Positions 29,201 to 43,310 of a stretch of DNA of 64,000 bases are shown piece after piece. Numbering within the stretch: position 1 is the stretch's first letter; each line of letters opens with the position of its first letter. A program made the translations under genes and the position numbers. The stretch is from Chamaelirium japonicum (taxonomy: Eukaryota; Streptophyta; Magnoliopsida; Liliales; Melanthiaceae): positions 124,001 to 188,000 of the forward strand of contig CANTAL010000099.1 in NCBI GenBank assembly GCA_947650365.1, in the 5' to 3' direction. The notes beneath the pieces are model-generated. The model worked only from the letters and a program-made list of their open reading frames with translations, was not told the origin of the DNA and did no database searches.

Positions 29201-31139
29201 CATTCATATGATCCACTCTAATTCATTCGTACGATCCATTCTAATTCATTCGTAGTATCCATTCTAATTCATTCGTACAATCTATTCTAATTCCTTCGTA
29301 CGATCCATTCTAATTCATTCATACAATCCATTCTAATTCTTTTGCACGAACGTATCCACTCTAATTCATTCGTACGATCAATTCTAATTCATTTGTACGA
29401 ATGTACCCTTTCTAATTCATTCGTACGATCCATTCTAATTCATTCGTACGATCCATTCTAATTCATTCGTACGATCTATTCTAATTCATTCGCACGATCC
29501 ATTGAATTAGAATGGATACATTCGTGCGAATCCATTCTATTTCAATTGTACGATCCATTCTAATTCATTCGCACGATCCATTCTAATTCATTCATACGAT
29601 CCATTCTATTTCATTCGTACGATCCAATCTAATTCATTCGTACGATCCATTCTAATCCATTCGTATTCATTCGCATGGATTGACTTAGAATGGATCGTAC
29701 GAATGAATTAGAATGGATCGTACAAATGAATTAGAATGGATCGTACGAATGAGTAAGAATGGATCGTGCGAATGAATTAGAATGGATCGTACGAATGAAA
29801 TAGAATGATTTCGCACGAATGTATCCATTCTAATTCAATGGATCGTGCGAATGAATTAGAATGGATCGTACGAATGAATTAGAATGGATCGTACGAATGA
29901 ATTAGAATGGATCGTACAAATGAATTAGATTGGATCGTACGAATGAAATAGAATGGATCGTATGAATGAATTAGAATGGATCGTGCGAATGAATTAGAAT
30001 GGATCGTACGAATGAAATAGAATGGATTCGCACGAATGTATCCATTCTAATTCAATGGATCGTGCGAATGAATTAGAATGGATCGTACGAATGAATTAGA
30101 ATGGATCGTACGAATGAATTAAAATGGATCGTACGAATGAATTAGAATGGATCGTACGAATGAATTTGAAAGGATACATTCGTACAAATGAATTAGAATG
30201 GATCGTACGAATGAATTAGAGTGGATACGTTCGTGCAAAAGAATTAGAATGGATTGTATGAATGAATTAGAATGGATCGTACGAAGGAATTAGAATGGAT
30301 AGTACGAATGAATTAGAATGGATACTACGAATGAATTAGAATGGATCGTATGAATGAATTAGAGTGGATCATATGAATGAATTAGAATGGATCGTATGAA
30401 TGAATTAGAATGGATCGTGCGAATGAATTAGAATGGATCGTGCGAATGAATTAGAATGGATCGTATGAATGAATTAGAATGGGTCGTACGAATGAATTAG
30501 AATGGATACACGATCCAGATCCATTCTAATTCATTCGCACAATCTATTCTAATTCATTCGTATGATCCATTCTAATTCATTCATACGATCCATTCTAATT
30601 CTGCTATCCATTCTTACTCATTCGTATTATCCATTTTAATTCATTCACACGAATGTATCCATTCTAATTCATTCGCACGATCCTACGAATGAATTAGAAT
30701 AGATTGTGTGAATGAATTAGAATGGATCTGGATCGTGTATCCATTCTAATTCATTCATACGATCCATTCTAATTCATTACTACGATCCATTCTAATTCAT
30801 TCATATGATCCATTCTAATTCATTCGTACGATCCATTCTAATTCATTACTACGATCCATTCTAATTCATTCATACGATCCATTCTAATTCATTACTACGA
30901 TCCATTCTAATTCATTCGTACGTTCCATTCTAATTCATTCATACGTTCCATTCTAATTTATTCGCACGAATGAATTAGAATGGATCGTGCGAATAAATTA
31001 GAATGGAACGTATGAATGAATTAGAATGGAACGTACGAATGAATTAGAATAGATACATTCGTGCAAAAGAAGTAGAATGGATTGTATGAATGAATTAGAA
31101 TGGATCGTGCGAATGAATTAGAATGGATCGTGCGAATGA
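26281..31139. repeat. 4,859-bp tandem duplication, first copy
   Basis: Every landmark in this interval reappears exactly 4,859 bp downstream: CGTACGGAGG at 26,341 and 31,200; ACACGATCCA at 26,998 and 31,857, and again at 30,508 and 35,367; GGATAAACGA at 28,861 and 33,720; CTGCTATCCA at 30,601 and 35,460. Copy A has only one version of this segment (from about 6,220 to 10,550), so the duplication happened inside copy B. Orientation: R 26,186-26,525, F to 26,642, R to 27,542, F to 27,940, R to 28,060, F to 28,463, R to 29,068, F to 29,677, R to 30,508, F to 30,965, then R. The exact breakpoint lies within about 30 bp of 26,281. Confidence 0.9.
27390..27960. repeat. Extra segment in copy B relative to copy A
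   Basis: Between landmarks 6,921/26,998 and 8,331/28,861 the A-to-B offset rises by 453 bp. The extra part is satellite like its surroundings: an R run with TACCTTCGTGCAAATG, an F block at 27,543-27,940 containing two GGTATGATT or GATATGATT monomers followed by 15-bp short monomers, and a return to R at CGTACGATCGTACG (27,940). It is also present in the second 4,859-bp copy (about 32,250-32,820). I cannot say from one comparison whether B gained it or A lost it. Confidence 0.7.
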
Positions 31140-34100
31140 ATTAGAATGGAACGTATGAATGAATTAGAATGGATCGTGCGAATGAATTAGAATATGGATC
31201 GTACGGAGGAATTAGAATGAATCGGACGAATGAATTAGAATGGATCGTACGAATGAATTAGAATGGATTGAATTAGAATGGATTGTACGAATGAGATAGA
31301 ATGGATCGTGCGAATGAATTAGAATGGATCGTACGAATGAATTAGAATAGATTGTGCGAATGAATTAGAATGGATCTGGATCGTGTATCCATTCTAATTC
31401 ATTCGTACGACCCATTCTAATTCATTCGTACGATCCATTCTAATTCATTCGCACGATCCATTCTAATTCATTCGCACGATCCATTCTAATTCATTCGTAC
31501 GAATTGATCGTACGAATGAATCGTACGAATGAATTAGAATGGATCGTTCGAATGAATTAGAATGGATCGTATGAATGAATTAGAAGGGATCGTAGTAATG
31601 AATTAGAATGGATCGTGCGAATGAATTAGAATAGATCGTACGAATGAAATAGAATTGATCATACGAATGGATCGTACTAATGAATTAGAATGGATCGTTC
31701 GAATGAATTAGAATGGATCATATGAATGAATTAGAATGGATCGTAGTAATGAATTAGAATGGATCGTGCGAATGAATTAGAATGGATCGTGCGAATGAAT
31801 TAGAATGGATCGTACGAATGAATTAGAATGGGTCGTACGAATGAATTAGAATGGATACACGATCCAGATCCATTCTAATTCATTCGCACAATCTATTCTA
31901 ATTCATTCGTAGGATCGTACGAATGAATTAGAATAGATCGTACGAATGAATTAGAATGGATACGAATGGATCGTACGAATGAGTAAGAATGGATCGTACG
32001 AATGAAATAGAATGGATTGTACGAATGAATTAGAATGGATCATACGAATGAATTAGAATGGATTCATTCGTGCGAATGAATTAGAATGGATCGTACGAAT
32101 GAGTAGAATGGATCGTGCGAATGAATTAGAATGGATCGTACGAATGAAATATAATGGATTGTACGAATGAGATAGAATGGATCGTACGAATGAATTAGAA
32201 TGGATACATTCATGCGAATGAATTAGAATGGATCATACGAATGAATTAGAATGGATACCTTCGTGCAAATGAATTAGAATGGATCGTACGAATGAGTAGG
32301 AATGGATCGTACGAATGAAATAGAATGGATCGTATGAATGAATTAGAATGGATCGTGCGAATGAATTAGAATGGATCGTACAAATGAAATAGAATGGATT
32401 CGCACGAATGTATCCATTCTAATTCATTCGTACGATCTATTCTAATTCATTCATACAATCCATTCTAATTCATTCGTACGATCCATTCTAATTCATTCGT
32501 ACGATCCATTCTAATTCCTTCGTATGATCCATTCTAATTCATTCGTACGATATGATTCATTCTAATTCATTCGTACGATTCATTCTAATTCAATCCATGC
32601 TAATTCATTCGTACGATCCAATCTAATTCATTCATACGATCCATTCTAATTCATTCGCACGATCCATTCTAATTCATTCATACGATCCATTCTATTTCAT
32701 TCGTATGATCCATTCTAATTCATTCGTACGGTATGATTCATTCTAATTCATTCGTACGATTCATTCTAATTCAATACATTCTAATTCATCCGTACGATCG
32801 TACGAATGAAATAGAATGGATCGTACGAATGAATTAGAATGGATCGTATGAATGAATTAGAATGGATCGTTTGAGTGAATGTGAATGGATCGTGCGAATA
32901 AATTAGAATGGATTCACACGAATGTATCCATTCTAATTCATTCGTACGATCCATTCTAATTAATTCGTACGATCCATTCGTACGATCAATTCTATTTCAT
33001 TCGTACGATCCGTTCTAATTCATTCGCACGATCCATTCTAGTTCATTCATACGATCCATTCTAATTCATTCGTATGATCTATATTCTAATTCATTCGCAC
33101 GATCCATTCTAATTCATTCATACGATCCATTCTAATTTATTCGCACGATCCATTCTAATTCATTCGTACGATCTATTCTATTTCATTCGTACAATCCATT
33201 CTTACTCAATCGTATGATCCATTCTAATCCATTCGCACAATCTATTATAATTCATTCATACGATCCATTCTAATTTATTCGCACGATCCATTCTAATTCC
33301 TTCGTATGATCCATTCTAATTCGGATCGTGCGAATGAATTAGAATGGATCGTATGAATGAATTAGAATGGATACATTCGTGCAAATGAATTAGAATGGAT
33401 CGTACGAATGAGTAAGAATGGATCGTGCGAATGAATTAGAATGGATTGTACGAATGAAATAGAATAGATCGTACGAATGAATTAGAATGGATCGTATGAA
33501 TGAATTAGAATGGATCGTGCGAATGAATTAGAATGGATCGTATGAATGAATTAGAATGGATTCATACGAATGAATTAGAATGGATCGTATGAATGAATTA
33601 GAATGGATCGTGCGAATGAATTAGAATGGATTGTACGAATGAATTAGAATGGATCGTATGAATGAATTGGAATGGATCGTAGTAATGAATTAGAATGGAT
33701 CGTATAAATGAATTAGAATGGATAAACGATCCAGATCCATTCTAATTCATTCGCACAATCTATTCTAATTCATTCGTAGGATCGTGCGAATGAATTAGAA
33801 TGGATACATTCGTGTGAATGAATTAAAATGGATAATACGAATGAGTAAGAATGGATCGTAGAATTAGAATGGATCGTATGAATGAATTAGAATAGATTGT
33901 GCGAATGAATTAGAAAGGATCTGGATCGTGTATCCATTCTAAGTCATTCGTACGACCCATTCTAATTCATTCGTACGATCCATTCTAATTCATTCGCACG
34001 ATCCATTTTAATTCATTCGCACGATCCATTCTAATTCATTCATACGATCCATTCTAATTCATTCATATGATCCACTCTAATTCATTCGTACGATCCATTC

Positions 34101-35998
34101 TAATTCATTCGTAGTATCCATTCTAATTCATTCGTACAATCTATTCTAATTCCTTCGTACGATCCATTCTAATTCATTCATACAATCCATTCTAATTCTT
34201 TTGCACGAACGTATCCACTCTAATTCATTCGTACGATCAATTCTAATTCATTTGTACGAATGTACCCTTTCTAATTCATTCGTACGATCCATTCTAATTC
34301 ATTCGTACGATCCATTCTAATTCATTCGTACGATCTATTCTAATTCATTCGCACGATCCATTGAATTAGAATGGATACATTCGTGCGAATCCATTCTATT
34401 TCAATTGTACGATCCATTCTAATTCATTCGCACGATCCATTCTAATTCATTCATACGATCCATTCTATTTCATTCGTACGATCCAATCTAATTCATTCGT
34501 ACGATCCATTCTAATCCATTCGTATTCATTCGCATGGATTGACTTAGAATGGATCGTACGAATGAATTAGAATGGATCGTACAAATGAATTAGAATGGAT
34601 CGTACGAATGAGTAAGAATGGATCGTGCGAATGAATTAGAATGGATCGTACGAATGAAATAGAATGATTTCGCACGAATGTATCCATTCTAATTCAATGG
34701 ATCGTGCGAATGAATTAGAATGGATCGTACGAATGAATTAGAATGGATCGTACGAATGAATTAGAATGGATCGTACAAATGAATTAGATTGGATCGTACG
34801 AATGAAATAGAATGGATCGTTTGAATGAATTAGAATGGATCGTGCGAATGAATTAGAATGGATCGTACGAATGAAATAGAATGGATTCGCACGAATGTAT
34901 CCATTCTAATTCAATGGATCGTGCGAATGAATTAGAATGGATCGTACGAATGAATTAGAATGGATCGTACGAATGAATTAAAATGGATCGTACGAATGAA
35001 TTAGAATGGATCGTACGAATGAATTTGAAAGGATACATTCGTACAAATGAATTAGAATGGATCGTACGAATGAATTAGAGTGGATACGTTCGTGCAAAAG
35101 AATTAGAATGGATTGTATGAATGAATTAGAATGGATCGTACGAAGGAATTAGAATGGATAGTACGAATGAATTAGAATGGATACTACGAATGAATTAGAA
35201 TGGATCGTATGAATGAATTAGAGTGGATCATATGAATGAATTAGAATGGATCGTATGAATGAATTAGAATGGATCGTGCGAATGAATTAGAATGGATCGT
35301 GCGAATGAATTAGAATGGATCGTATGAATGAATTAGAATGGGTCGTACGAATGAATTAGAATGGATACACGATCCAGATCCATTCTAATTCATTCGCACA
35401 ATCTATTCTAATTCATTCGTATGATCCATTCTAATTCATTCATACGATCCATTCTAATTCTGCTATCCATTCTTACTCATTCGTATTATCCATTTTAATT
35501 CATTCACACGAATGTATCCATTCTAATTCATTCGCACGATCCTACGAATGAATTAGAATAGATTGTGCGAATGAATTAGAATGGATCTGGATCGTGTATC
35601 CATTCTAATTCATTCATACGATCCATTCTAATTCATTACTACGATCCATTCTAATTCATTCATATGATCCATTCTAATTCATTCGTACGATCCATTCTAA
35701 TTCATTACTACGATCCATTCTAATTCATTCATACGATCCATTCTAATTCATTACTACGACCATTCTAATTCATTCGTACGTTCCATTCTAATTCATTCAT
35801 ACGTTCCATTCTAATTTATTCGCACGAATGAATTAGAATGGATCGTGCGAATAAATTAGAATGAAACGTATGAATGAATTAGAATGGAACGTACGAATGA
35901 ATTAGAATAGATACATTCGTGCAAAAGAAGTAGAATGGATTGTATGAATGAATTAGAATGGATCGTGCGAATGAATTAGAATGGATCGTGCGAATGAA
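31140..35998. repeat. 4,859-bp tandem duplication, second copy
   Basis: This copy repeats 26,281-31,139 with about a dozen differences seen by eye. Examples are GACTAAG against GAGTAAG (28,551 and 33,410), GTATTAATG against GTATGAATG (about 28,637 and 33,496), CCATTC against CCGTTC (28,151 area and 33,010), and a one-base deletion in CGACCATTC at about 35,757, after which the offset is 4,858. Both breakpoints fall in R monomers: the copies part company around 35,998, where the first copy reads GGAACGTATG (31,148) and this one reads GGATACATTC. The high identity suggests a recent duplication or an assembly duplication. Confidence 0.9.
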
Positions 35999-37604
35999 TT
36001 AGAATGGATACATTCATGCGAATGAATTAGAATGGATCATACAAATGAATTAGAATGGATCGTACGAATGAAATAGAATGGATCCTATGAATGAATTAGA
36101 ATGGATCGTGCGAATGAATTAGAATGGATTGTGCGAATGAATTAGAATGGATACCTTCGTGCGAATGAATTAGAATGGATTGTGCGAATGAATTAGAATA
36201 GATTGTGCGCATGAATTAGAATGGATCGTACGAAGGAATTAAAATGGATCGTACGAATGAGTTAGAATGGATCGTGCGAATGAATTAGAATGGGTCGTAC
36301 GAATGAATTAGAATGGGTCCATTCTAATTCATTCGTAGGATCCATTCTAATTCATTACTACGATCCATTCTAATTCATTCGCACGGTCCATTCTAATTCA
36401 TTCGTACGATCCATTCTAATTCATTCACACGATCCATTCTAATTCATTCATACGATCCATTCTAATTCATTCATACGAATGTATCCATTCTAATTCATAA
36501 GTACGATCCATTCTAATCCATTCTATTTCGATCGTACGTATGAATTAGAATGGATACCTTCGTGCAAATGAATTAGGATGGATCGTACGAATGAGTAAGA
36601 ATGGATCGTACAAATGAAATAGAATGGATCGTACGAATGAATTAGAATAGATTGTGCGAATGGATTAGAATCGATCATACGATTGAGTAAGAATGGATTG
36701 TACGAATGAAATAGAATAGATCGTACGAATGAATTAGAATGGATCGTATGAATGAATTAGAATGGATCGTGCGAATGAATTAGAATGGATCGTACGAATG
36801 AATTAGAATGGATCGTACGAAGGAATTAGAATGGATCGTACGAATGAATTAGAATGGATCGTACGAATGAATTAGAATGGATACGAATGGATCGTATGAA
36901 TGAATTAGAATGGATCGTACGAATGAAATAGAATGGATCGTACGAAGGAATTAGAATGGATAATATGAATGAATTAGAATGGATCATATGAATGAATTAG
37001 AATGGATCGTGCGAATAAATTAGAATGGATCGTATGAATGAATTAGAATGGATCGTACGAATGAATTAGAATGGATCGTGCGAATGAATTAGAATGGATC
37101 GTACGAATGAAATAGAATGGATTCGCACGAATGTATCCATTCTAATTCAATGGATCGTGCGAATGAATTAGAATGGATCGTACGAATGAATTAGAATAGA
37201 TCGTTCGAATGAATTAGAATGGATACGAATGGATCGTACGAATGAGTAAGAATGGATCGTACGAATGAAATAAAATGGATCGTATGAATGAATTAGAATG
37301 GATACATTCGTGCGAATGAATTAGAATGGATCATATGAATGAATTAGAATGGATCGCTTGAGTGAATGCGAATGGATCGTACGAATGAATTAGAATGGGT
37401 CGTACGAATGAATTAGAATGGATCATACGAATGAGTAAGAATGGATCGTACGAATGAGTAAGAATGGATCGTACGAATGAATTAGAATGGATTGTACGAA
37501 TGAATTAGAATGGATACATTCGTGCGAATGAATTAGAACGGATCATATGAATGAATTAGAATGGATCGTTTGAGTGAATGCGAATGGATCGTGCGAATGA
37601 ATTA

Positions 37605-38585
37605 GATTGGATCGTATAAATGAATTAGAATGGATCGTACGAATGAATTAGAATGGATCGTGCTAATGAATTAGAATGGATCGTACGAATGAATTAGAGT
37701 GGATACATTCGTACAAATGAATTAGAATGGATACATTCGTACGAATGAATTAGAATGGATACATTCGCACGAATTAGAATGGATCGTACGAATGAATTAG
37801 AATGGATCGTACGAATGAGTTAGAATGGATCGTATGAATGAATTAGATTGGATCGTATAAATGAATTAGAATGGATCGTACGAATGAATTAGAATGGATC
37901 GTGCTAATGAATTAGAATGGATCGTACGAATGAATTAGAGTGGATACATTCGTACAAATGAATTAGAATGGATACATTCGTGCGAATGAATTAGAATGGA
38001 TCGTGCGAATGAATTAGAATGGATCGTACGAATGAATTAGAATAGATTGTGCTAATGAATTAGAATGGATCGTATGAATGAATTAGAATGGATCGTACGA
38101 ATGAATTAGAATGGATCGTGCTAATGAATTAGAATGGATCGTACGAATGAATTAGAGTGGATACATTCGTACAAATGAATTAGAATGGATACATTCGTAC
38201 GAATGAATTAGAATGGATCGTACGAATGAATTAGAATGGATACATTCGCACGAATTAGAATGGATCGTACGAATGAATTAGAATGGATCGTACGAATGAG
38301 TTAGAATGGATCGTATGAATGAATTAGATTGGATCGTATAAATGAATTAGAATGGATCGTACGAATGAATTAGAATGGATCGTGCTAATGAATTAGAATG
38401 GATCGTACGAATGAATTAGAGTGGATACATTCATACAAATGAATTAGAATGGATACATTCGTGCGAATGAATTAGAATGGATCGTGCGAATGAATTAGAA
38501 TGGATCGTACGAATGAATTAGAATAGATTGTGCTAATGAATTAGAATGGATCGTATGAATGAATTAGAATGGATCGAACGAATGA
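37605..38585 (-). repeat. Local 481-bp tandem expansion in R monomers
   Basis: The marker GATTGGATCGTATAAATG occurs at 37,605, 37,846 and 38,327, giving spacings of 241 and 481 bp. ACATTCGCACGAATTAG occurs at 37,761 and 38,242 (481 bp). The corresponding part of copy A has the first marker only twice (12,165 and 12,425) and the second only once (about 12,340), so copy B gained a subunit here. In part of the interval the spacing is 458 rather than 481, a single 23-bp monomer step. This is what unequal exchange in register with the monomer would leave. Confidence 0.8.
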
Positions 38586-41469
38586 ATTAGAATGGATTGT
38601 ACGAATGAATTAGAATGGATCGTACGAATGAATTAGAATGGATCGTATGAATGAATTAGAATGGATCGTGCGAATGAATTAGAATGGATCGTATGAATGA
38701 AATAGAATGGATTCGCACGAATGTATCCATTCTAATTCATTCGTACGATCCATTCTAATTCATTCGTACAATCCATTCTAATTCATTCGCACGATCCATT
38801 CTTACTCATTCGTACGATCCATTCTAATTCATTCGCACGATCCATTCTAATTCATTAATACGATCCATTCTAATTCATTCGCACGATCCATTCTAATTCA
38901 TTCACACTCATACGATCCATTCTAATTCATTCGCACGAATGTATCCTTTCTAATTCATTCGTACGATCCATTCTAATTCATTCGCACAATCTATTCTAAT
39001 TCATTCGACCGATCCATTCTAAGTCATTCGTACGATCCATTCTAATTCATTCGCACAATCCATTCTAATTCATTAGCACGATCCATTCTAATTCCTTCGT
39101 ATGATCCATTCTAATTCACAATTCTAATTCATTCGCACGTATCCATTTTAATTCATTCATACGATCCATTCTATTTCATTCGTACGATCCATTCTTACTC
39201 ATTCGTATGATCCATTCTAAATCATTCGTACGATCCATTCTAATTCATTCGTACGATCCATTCTAATTCATTTATACGAATGTATCCACTCTAATTCATT
39301 CATACAATCCATTCTAATTCATTCGCACGAATGTATCCATTCCAATTCATTCGTACGATCCATTCTAATTCATTCGCACAATCTATTCTAATTCATTCGT
39401 ACGATCAATTCTATTTCCTTCGTACGATCCATTCTAATTCATTCGTACGATCCATTCTAATTCATTCGTACGATCCATTCTAATTCATTCGCACAATCTA
39501 TTCTAATTTATTCGTACGATCCATTCTAATTCATTCGCACGATCCATTCTAATTCATTCATACGATCCATTCTAATTCATTCGTATGATCCATTCTAATT
39601 CATTCGTACGATCCATTCTAATTCCTTCGTACGATCCGTTCTAATTCATTCATACGATCCATCCTAATTCATTCGCACGAATGTATCCATTCTAATTCAT
39701 TCGTACAATCCATTCTATTTCATTCGTACGATCCATTCCTACTCATTCGTACGAATGAATTAGAATGGATCGTATGAATGAATTAGAATGGATCGTGCGA
39801 ATGAATTAGAATGGATCGTACGAATGAATTAGAATAGATTGTGCGAATGAATTAGAATGGATCGTACGAATGAATTAGAATGGATCAGACGAATGAATTA
39901 GACTAGATTGTGCGAATGGATTAGAATGGATCATACGATTGAGTAAGAATGGATTGTACGAATGAAATAGAATAGATCGTACGAATGAATTAGAATGGAT
40001 CGTATGAATGAATTAGAATGGATTGAATTAGAATGAATCGTACGAATGAATTAGAATGGATCGTACGAATGAATTAGAATGGATCGTACGAATGAATTAG
40101 AATGGATTGAATTAGAATGAATCGTACGAATGAATTAGAAAGAATCAAACCGTACGAATGAATTAGAATGGATCATACGAAGGAATTAGAATGGATCGTG
40201 CGAATAAATTAGAATGGATCGTATGAATGAATTAGAATAGATCGTACGAATGAATTAGAATGTATCGTACGAATAAGTAAGAATGGATCGTGCGAATGAA
40301 TAAGAGTGGATCGTACGAATGAATTAGAATGGATCGAACGAATGAATTAGAATGGATACATTCGTGCAAAAGAATTAGAATGGATTGTATGAATGAATTA
40401 GAATGGATCGTGCGAATGAATTAGAATGGATCGTACGAATGAATTAGAATGGATACATTCGTGCGAAGGAATTAGAACAGATCGTATGAATGAATTAGAA
40501 TGGATTGTATGAATGAATTAGAATGGATCGTATGAATGAATTAAAATGGATCGTACGAATGAATTAGAATGGATCGTATGAATGAATTAGAATGGATCGT
40601 GCGAATGAATTAGAATGGATCGTACGAATGAATTAGAATGGATCGTACGAATGAAATAGAATGGATCGTATGAATGAATTAGAATGTATCGTGCGAATGA
40701 ATTAGAATGGATCGTACGAATGAAATAGAATGGATTCGCACGAATGTATCCATTCTAATTCAATGGATCGTGCGAATGAATTAGAATGGATCGTGCGAAT
40801 GAATTAGAATGGATCGTACGAATGAGTAAGAATGGATCGTACGAATGAAATAGAATGCCGCACGAATGTATCCATTCTAATTCATTCATACGATCCATTC
40901 TAATTTATTCATACGATCCATTCTATTTCATTCGTACGATCCATTCTTACTCATTCGTATGATCCATTCTAATTCATTTGCACGAAGGTATCTATTCTAA
41001 TTCATTCGTACTATCCATTCTAATTCCTTCGTACGATCCATTCTAATTCATTGATACGATCCATTCTAATTCATTCGCATTAATGTATCCATTCTAAGGA
41101 TACATTATAATTCATTCGTACGAATGAATTAGAATAGTACGAATGAATTAGAATGGATTTGAATGAATTAGAATGGATCGTATGAATGAATTAGAATGGA
41201 TCGAACGAATGAATTAGAATAGATACATTCGTGCAAAAGAATTAGAATGGATTATATGAATGAATTAGAATGGATCGTATGAATGAATTAGAATGGATCG
41301 TGCGAATGAATTAGAATGGATCGTGCGAATGAATTAGAATGGATCGTACGAATGAATTAGAATGGATCGTATGAATGCATTAGAATGGATCGTATGAATG
41401 AATTAGAATGGATTGTGCGAATGAATTAGAATGGATCGTACGAATGAATTAGAATGGATCGTATGAATG

Positions 41470-43310
41470 AATTAGAATGGATCGTAGTAATGAATTAGAA
41501 TGGATCCTACGAATGAATTAGAATAGATTGTGCGAATGAATTAGAATGGATCTGGATCGTGTATCCATTCTAATTCATTCGTACGACCCATTCTAATTCA
41601 TTCGTACGATCCATTCTAATTCATTCGCACGATCCATTCTAATTCATTCATACGATCCATTCTAATTCATTCATACAATCCATTCTAATTCTTTTGCACG
41701 AATGTATCCATTCTAATTCATTCGTTCAATCCATTCTAATTCATTCATACGATCCATTCTAATTCATTCTAATCCATTCTAATTCATTCGTACTATTCTA
41801 ATTCATTCGTACGAATGAATTAGAATGGATCGTACGAATGAATTAGAATGGATCGTATGAATGAATTAGAATGGATCGTACGAATGAATTAGAATGGATC
41901 GTACGAATGAATTAGAATGGATTGAATTAGAATGAATCGTACGAATGAATTAGAGTTGATACATTCGTGTGAATGAATTAAAATGGATAATACGAATGAG
42001 TAAGAATGGATCGTAGAATTAGAATGGATCGTACGAATGAATTAGAATGGATTGAATTAGAATGAATCAGAATGGATCGTATGAATGAATTAGAATAGAT
42101 TGTGCGAATGAATTACAATGGATCGTACGAATGAATTAGAATGGATCGTACGAATGAATTAGAATGGATCGTATCAATGAATTAGAATAGATTGTGCGAA
42201 TGAATTAGAATGGATCGTACGAATGAATTAGAATGGATCGTACGAATGAATTAGAATGGATAGTATGAATGAATTAGAATGGATCGTGCGAATGAATTAG
42301 AATGGATCGTATGAATGAATTAGAATGGATCATACGAATGAATTAGAATGGATACATTCGTGCGAATGAATTAGAATGGATCATGCGAATGAATTAGAAT
42401 GGATCGTACGAATGAATTAGAATGGATACATTCGTGCGAATCCATTCTATTTCATTCGTACGATCCATTCTAATTCATTCGCACGATCCATTCTAATTCA
42501 TTCATACGATCCATTCTAATTCATTCGTACGATCCATTCTAATTCATTCGTACGTTCCATTCTAATTCATTCGCACAATCTATTCTAATTCATTCGTACG
42601 AATGTATCCACTCTAATTCATTCATACGATCCATCCTAATTCATTTGTACGAATGTATCCACTCTAATTCATTCATACGATCCATTCTAATTCATTCGCA
42701 CGAATGTATCCATTCCAATTCAATCGTACGATCCATTCTAATTTATTCGCACAATCTATTCTAATTCATTCGTACGATCAATTTTAATTCATTAGCATGA
42801 TCCATTCTAATTCATTCGTACGATCTATTCTAATTCATTCGTACGATCCATTCTAATTCATTCGCACGATCCATTCTAATTCATTCATACAATCCATTCT
42901 ATTTCATTCGTACGATCCATTCTAATTCATTCGCACAATCCATTCTAATTCATTCATACGATCCACTCTAATTCATTCGTACGATCCATTCTAATTCATT
43001 CGTACGATCCATTCTAATTTATTCGCACAATCTATTCTAATTCATTCGTACGAATGTATCCACTCTAATTCATTCATACGATCCATCCTAATTCATTTGT
43101 ACGAATATATCCACTCTAATTCATTCATACGAACCATTCTAATCCATTCACACGAATGTATCCATTCCAATTCATTCGTACGATCCATTCTAATTCATTC
43201 ACACAATCTATTCTAATTCATTCGTACGATCAATTCTAATTCATTAGCATGATCCATTCTAATTCATTTGTACGATCTATTCTAATTCATTCATGCGATC
43301 TATTCTAATT
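41470..43310. repeat. Segmental duplication, first copy (partner near 45,440)
   Basis: Landmarks recur about 3,971 bp downstream: TCTGGATCGTGT at 41,551 matches TCTGAATCGTGT at 45,522, and TACTATTCTA is at 41,791 and 45,762. By TCCATTCTAT (42,441 and 46,435) the offset is 3,994, a 23-bp step. Gene-free satellite throughout: R to 41,557, F to 41,808, R to 42,438, then F. The R part carries the combination GAATGAATCAGAATGG (about 42,060), which also occurs in the partner at about 46,055. Confidence 0.83.
41795..41826. other. 32-bp perfect palindrome at an F-to-R switch
   Basis: Centred on GTAC at 41,809, the F monomer ATTCTAATTCATTC runs directly into its own complement. The core is ATTCATTCGTACGAATGAAT. 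Identical 32-bp palindromes lie at 45,766-45,797, 47,939-47,970, 56,423-56,454 and 57,114-57,145. Because CGTACG is self-complementary, an F block can join an R block here with no extra base, so these are the simplest F-to-R switch points. Confidence 0.92.

Larger units (their letters stand above)
20040..41385. repeat. Higher-order unit, copy B (with internal duplication)
   Basis: This is the second copy of the unit at 1-15,460, in the same orientation and block order. The offset to copy A is 20,039 at its start, near 20,066 by 23,497, 20,077 at 26,998 and 20,530 at 28,861. It jumps to about 25,434 after the duplicated 4,859-bp segment and stays near 25,920-25,953 to the end. The offset steps mark indels: about 453 bp of extra sequence in the 27,390-27,960 area, a 36-bp deletion near 36,317, and local expansion at 37,600-38,580. 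Copy B diverges from copy A at about 41,385, where copy A moves into a CACACGAATG junction and copy B stays in R monomers. Confidence 0.87.
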
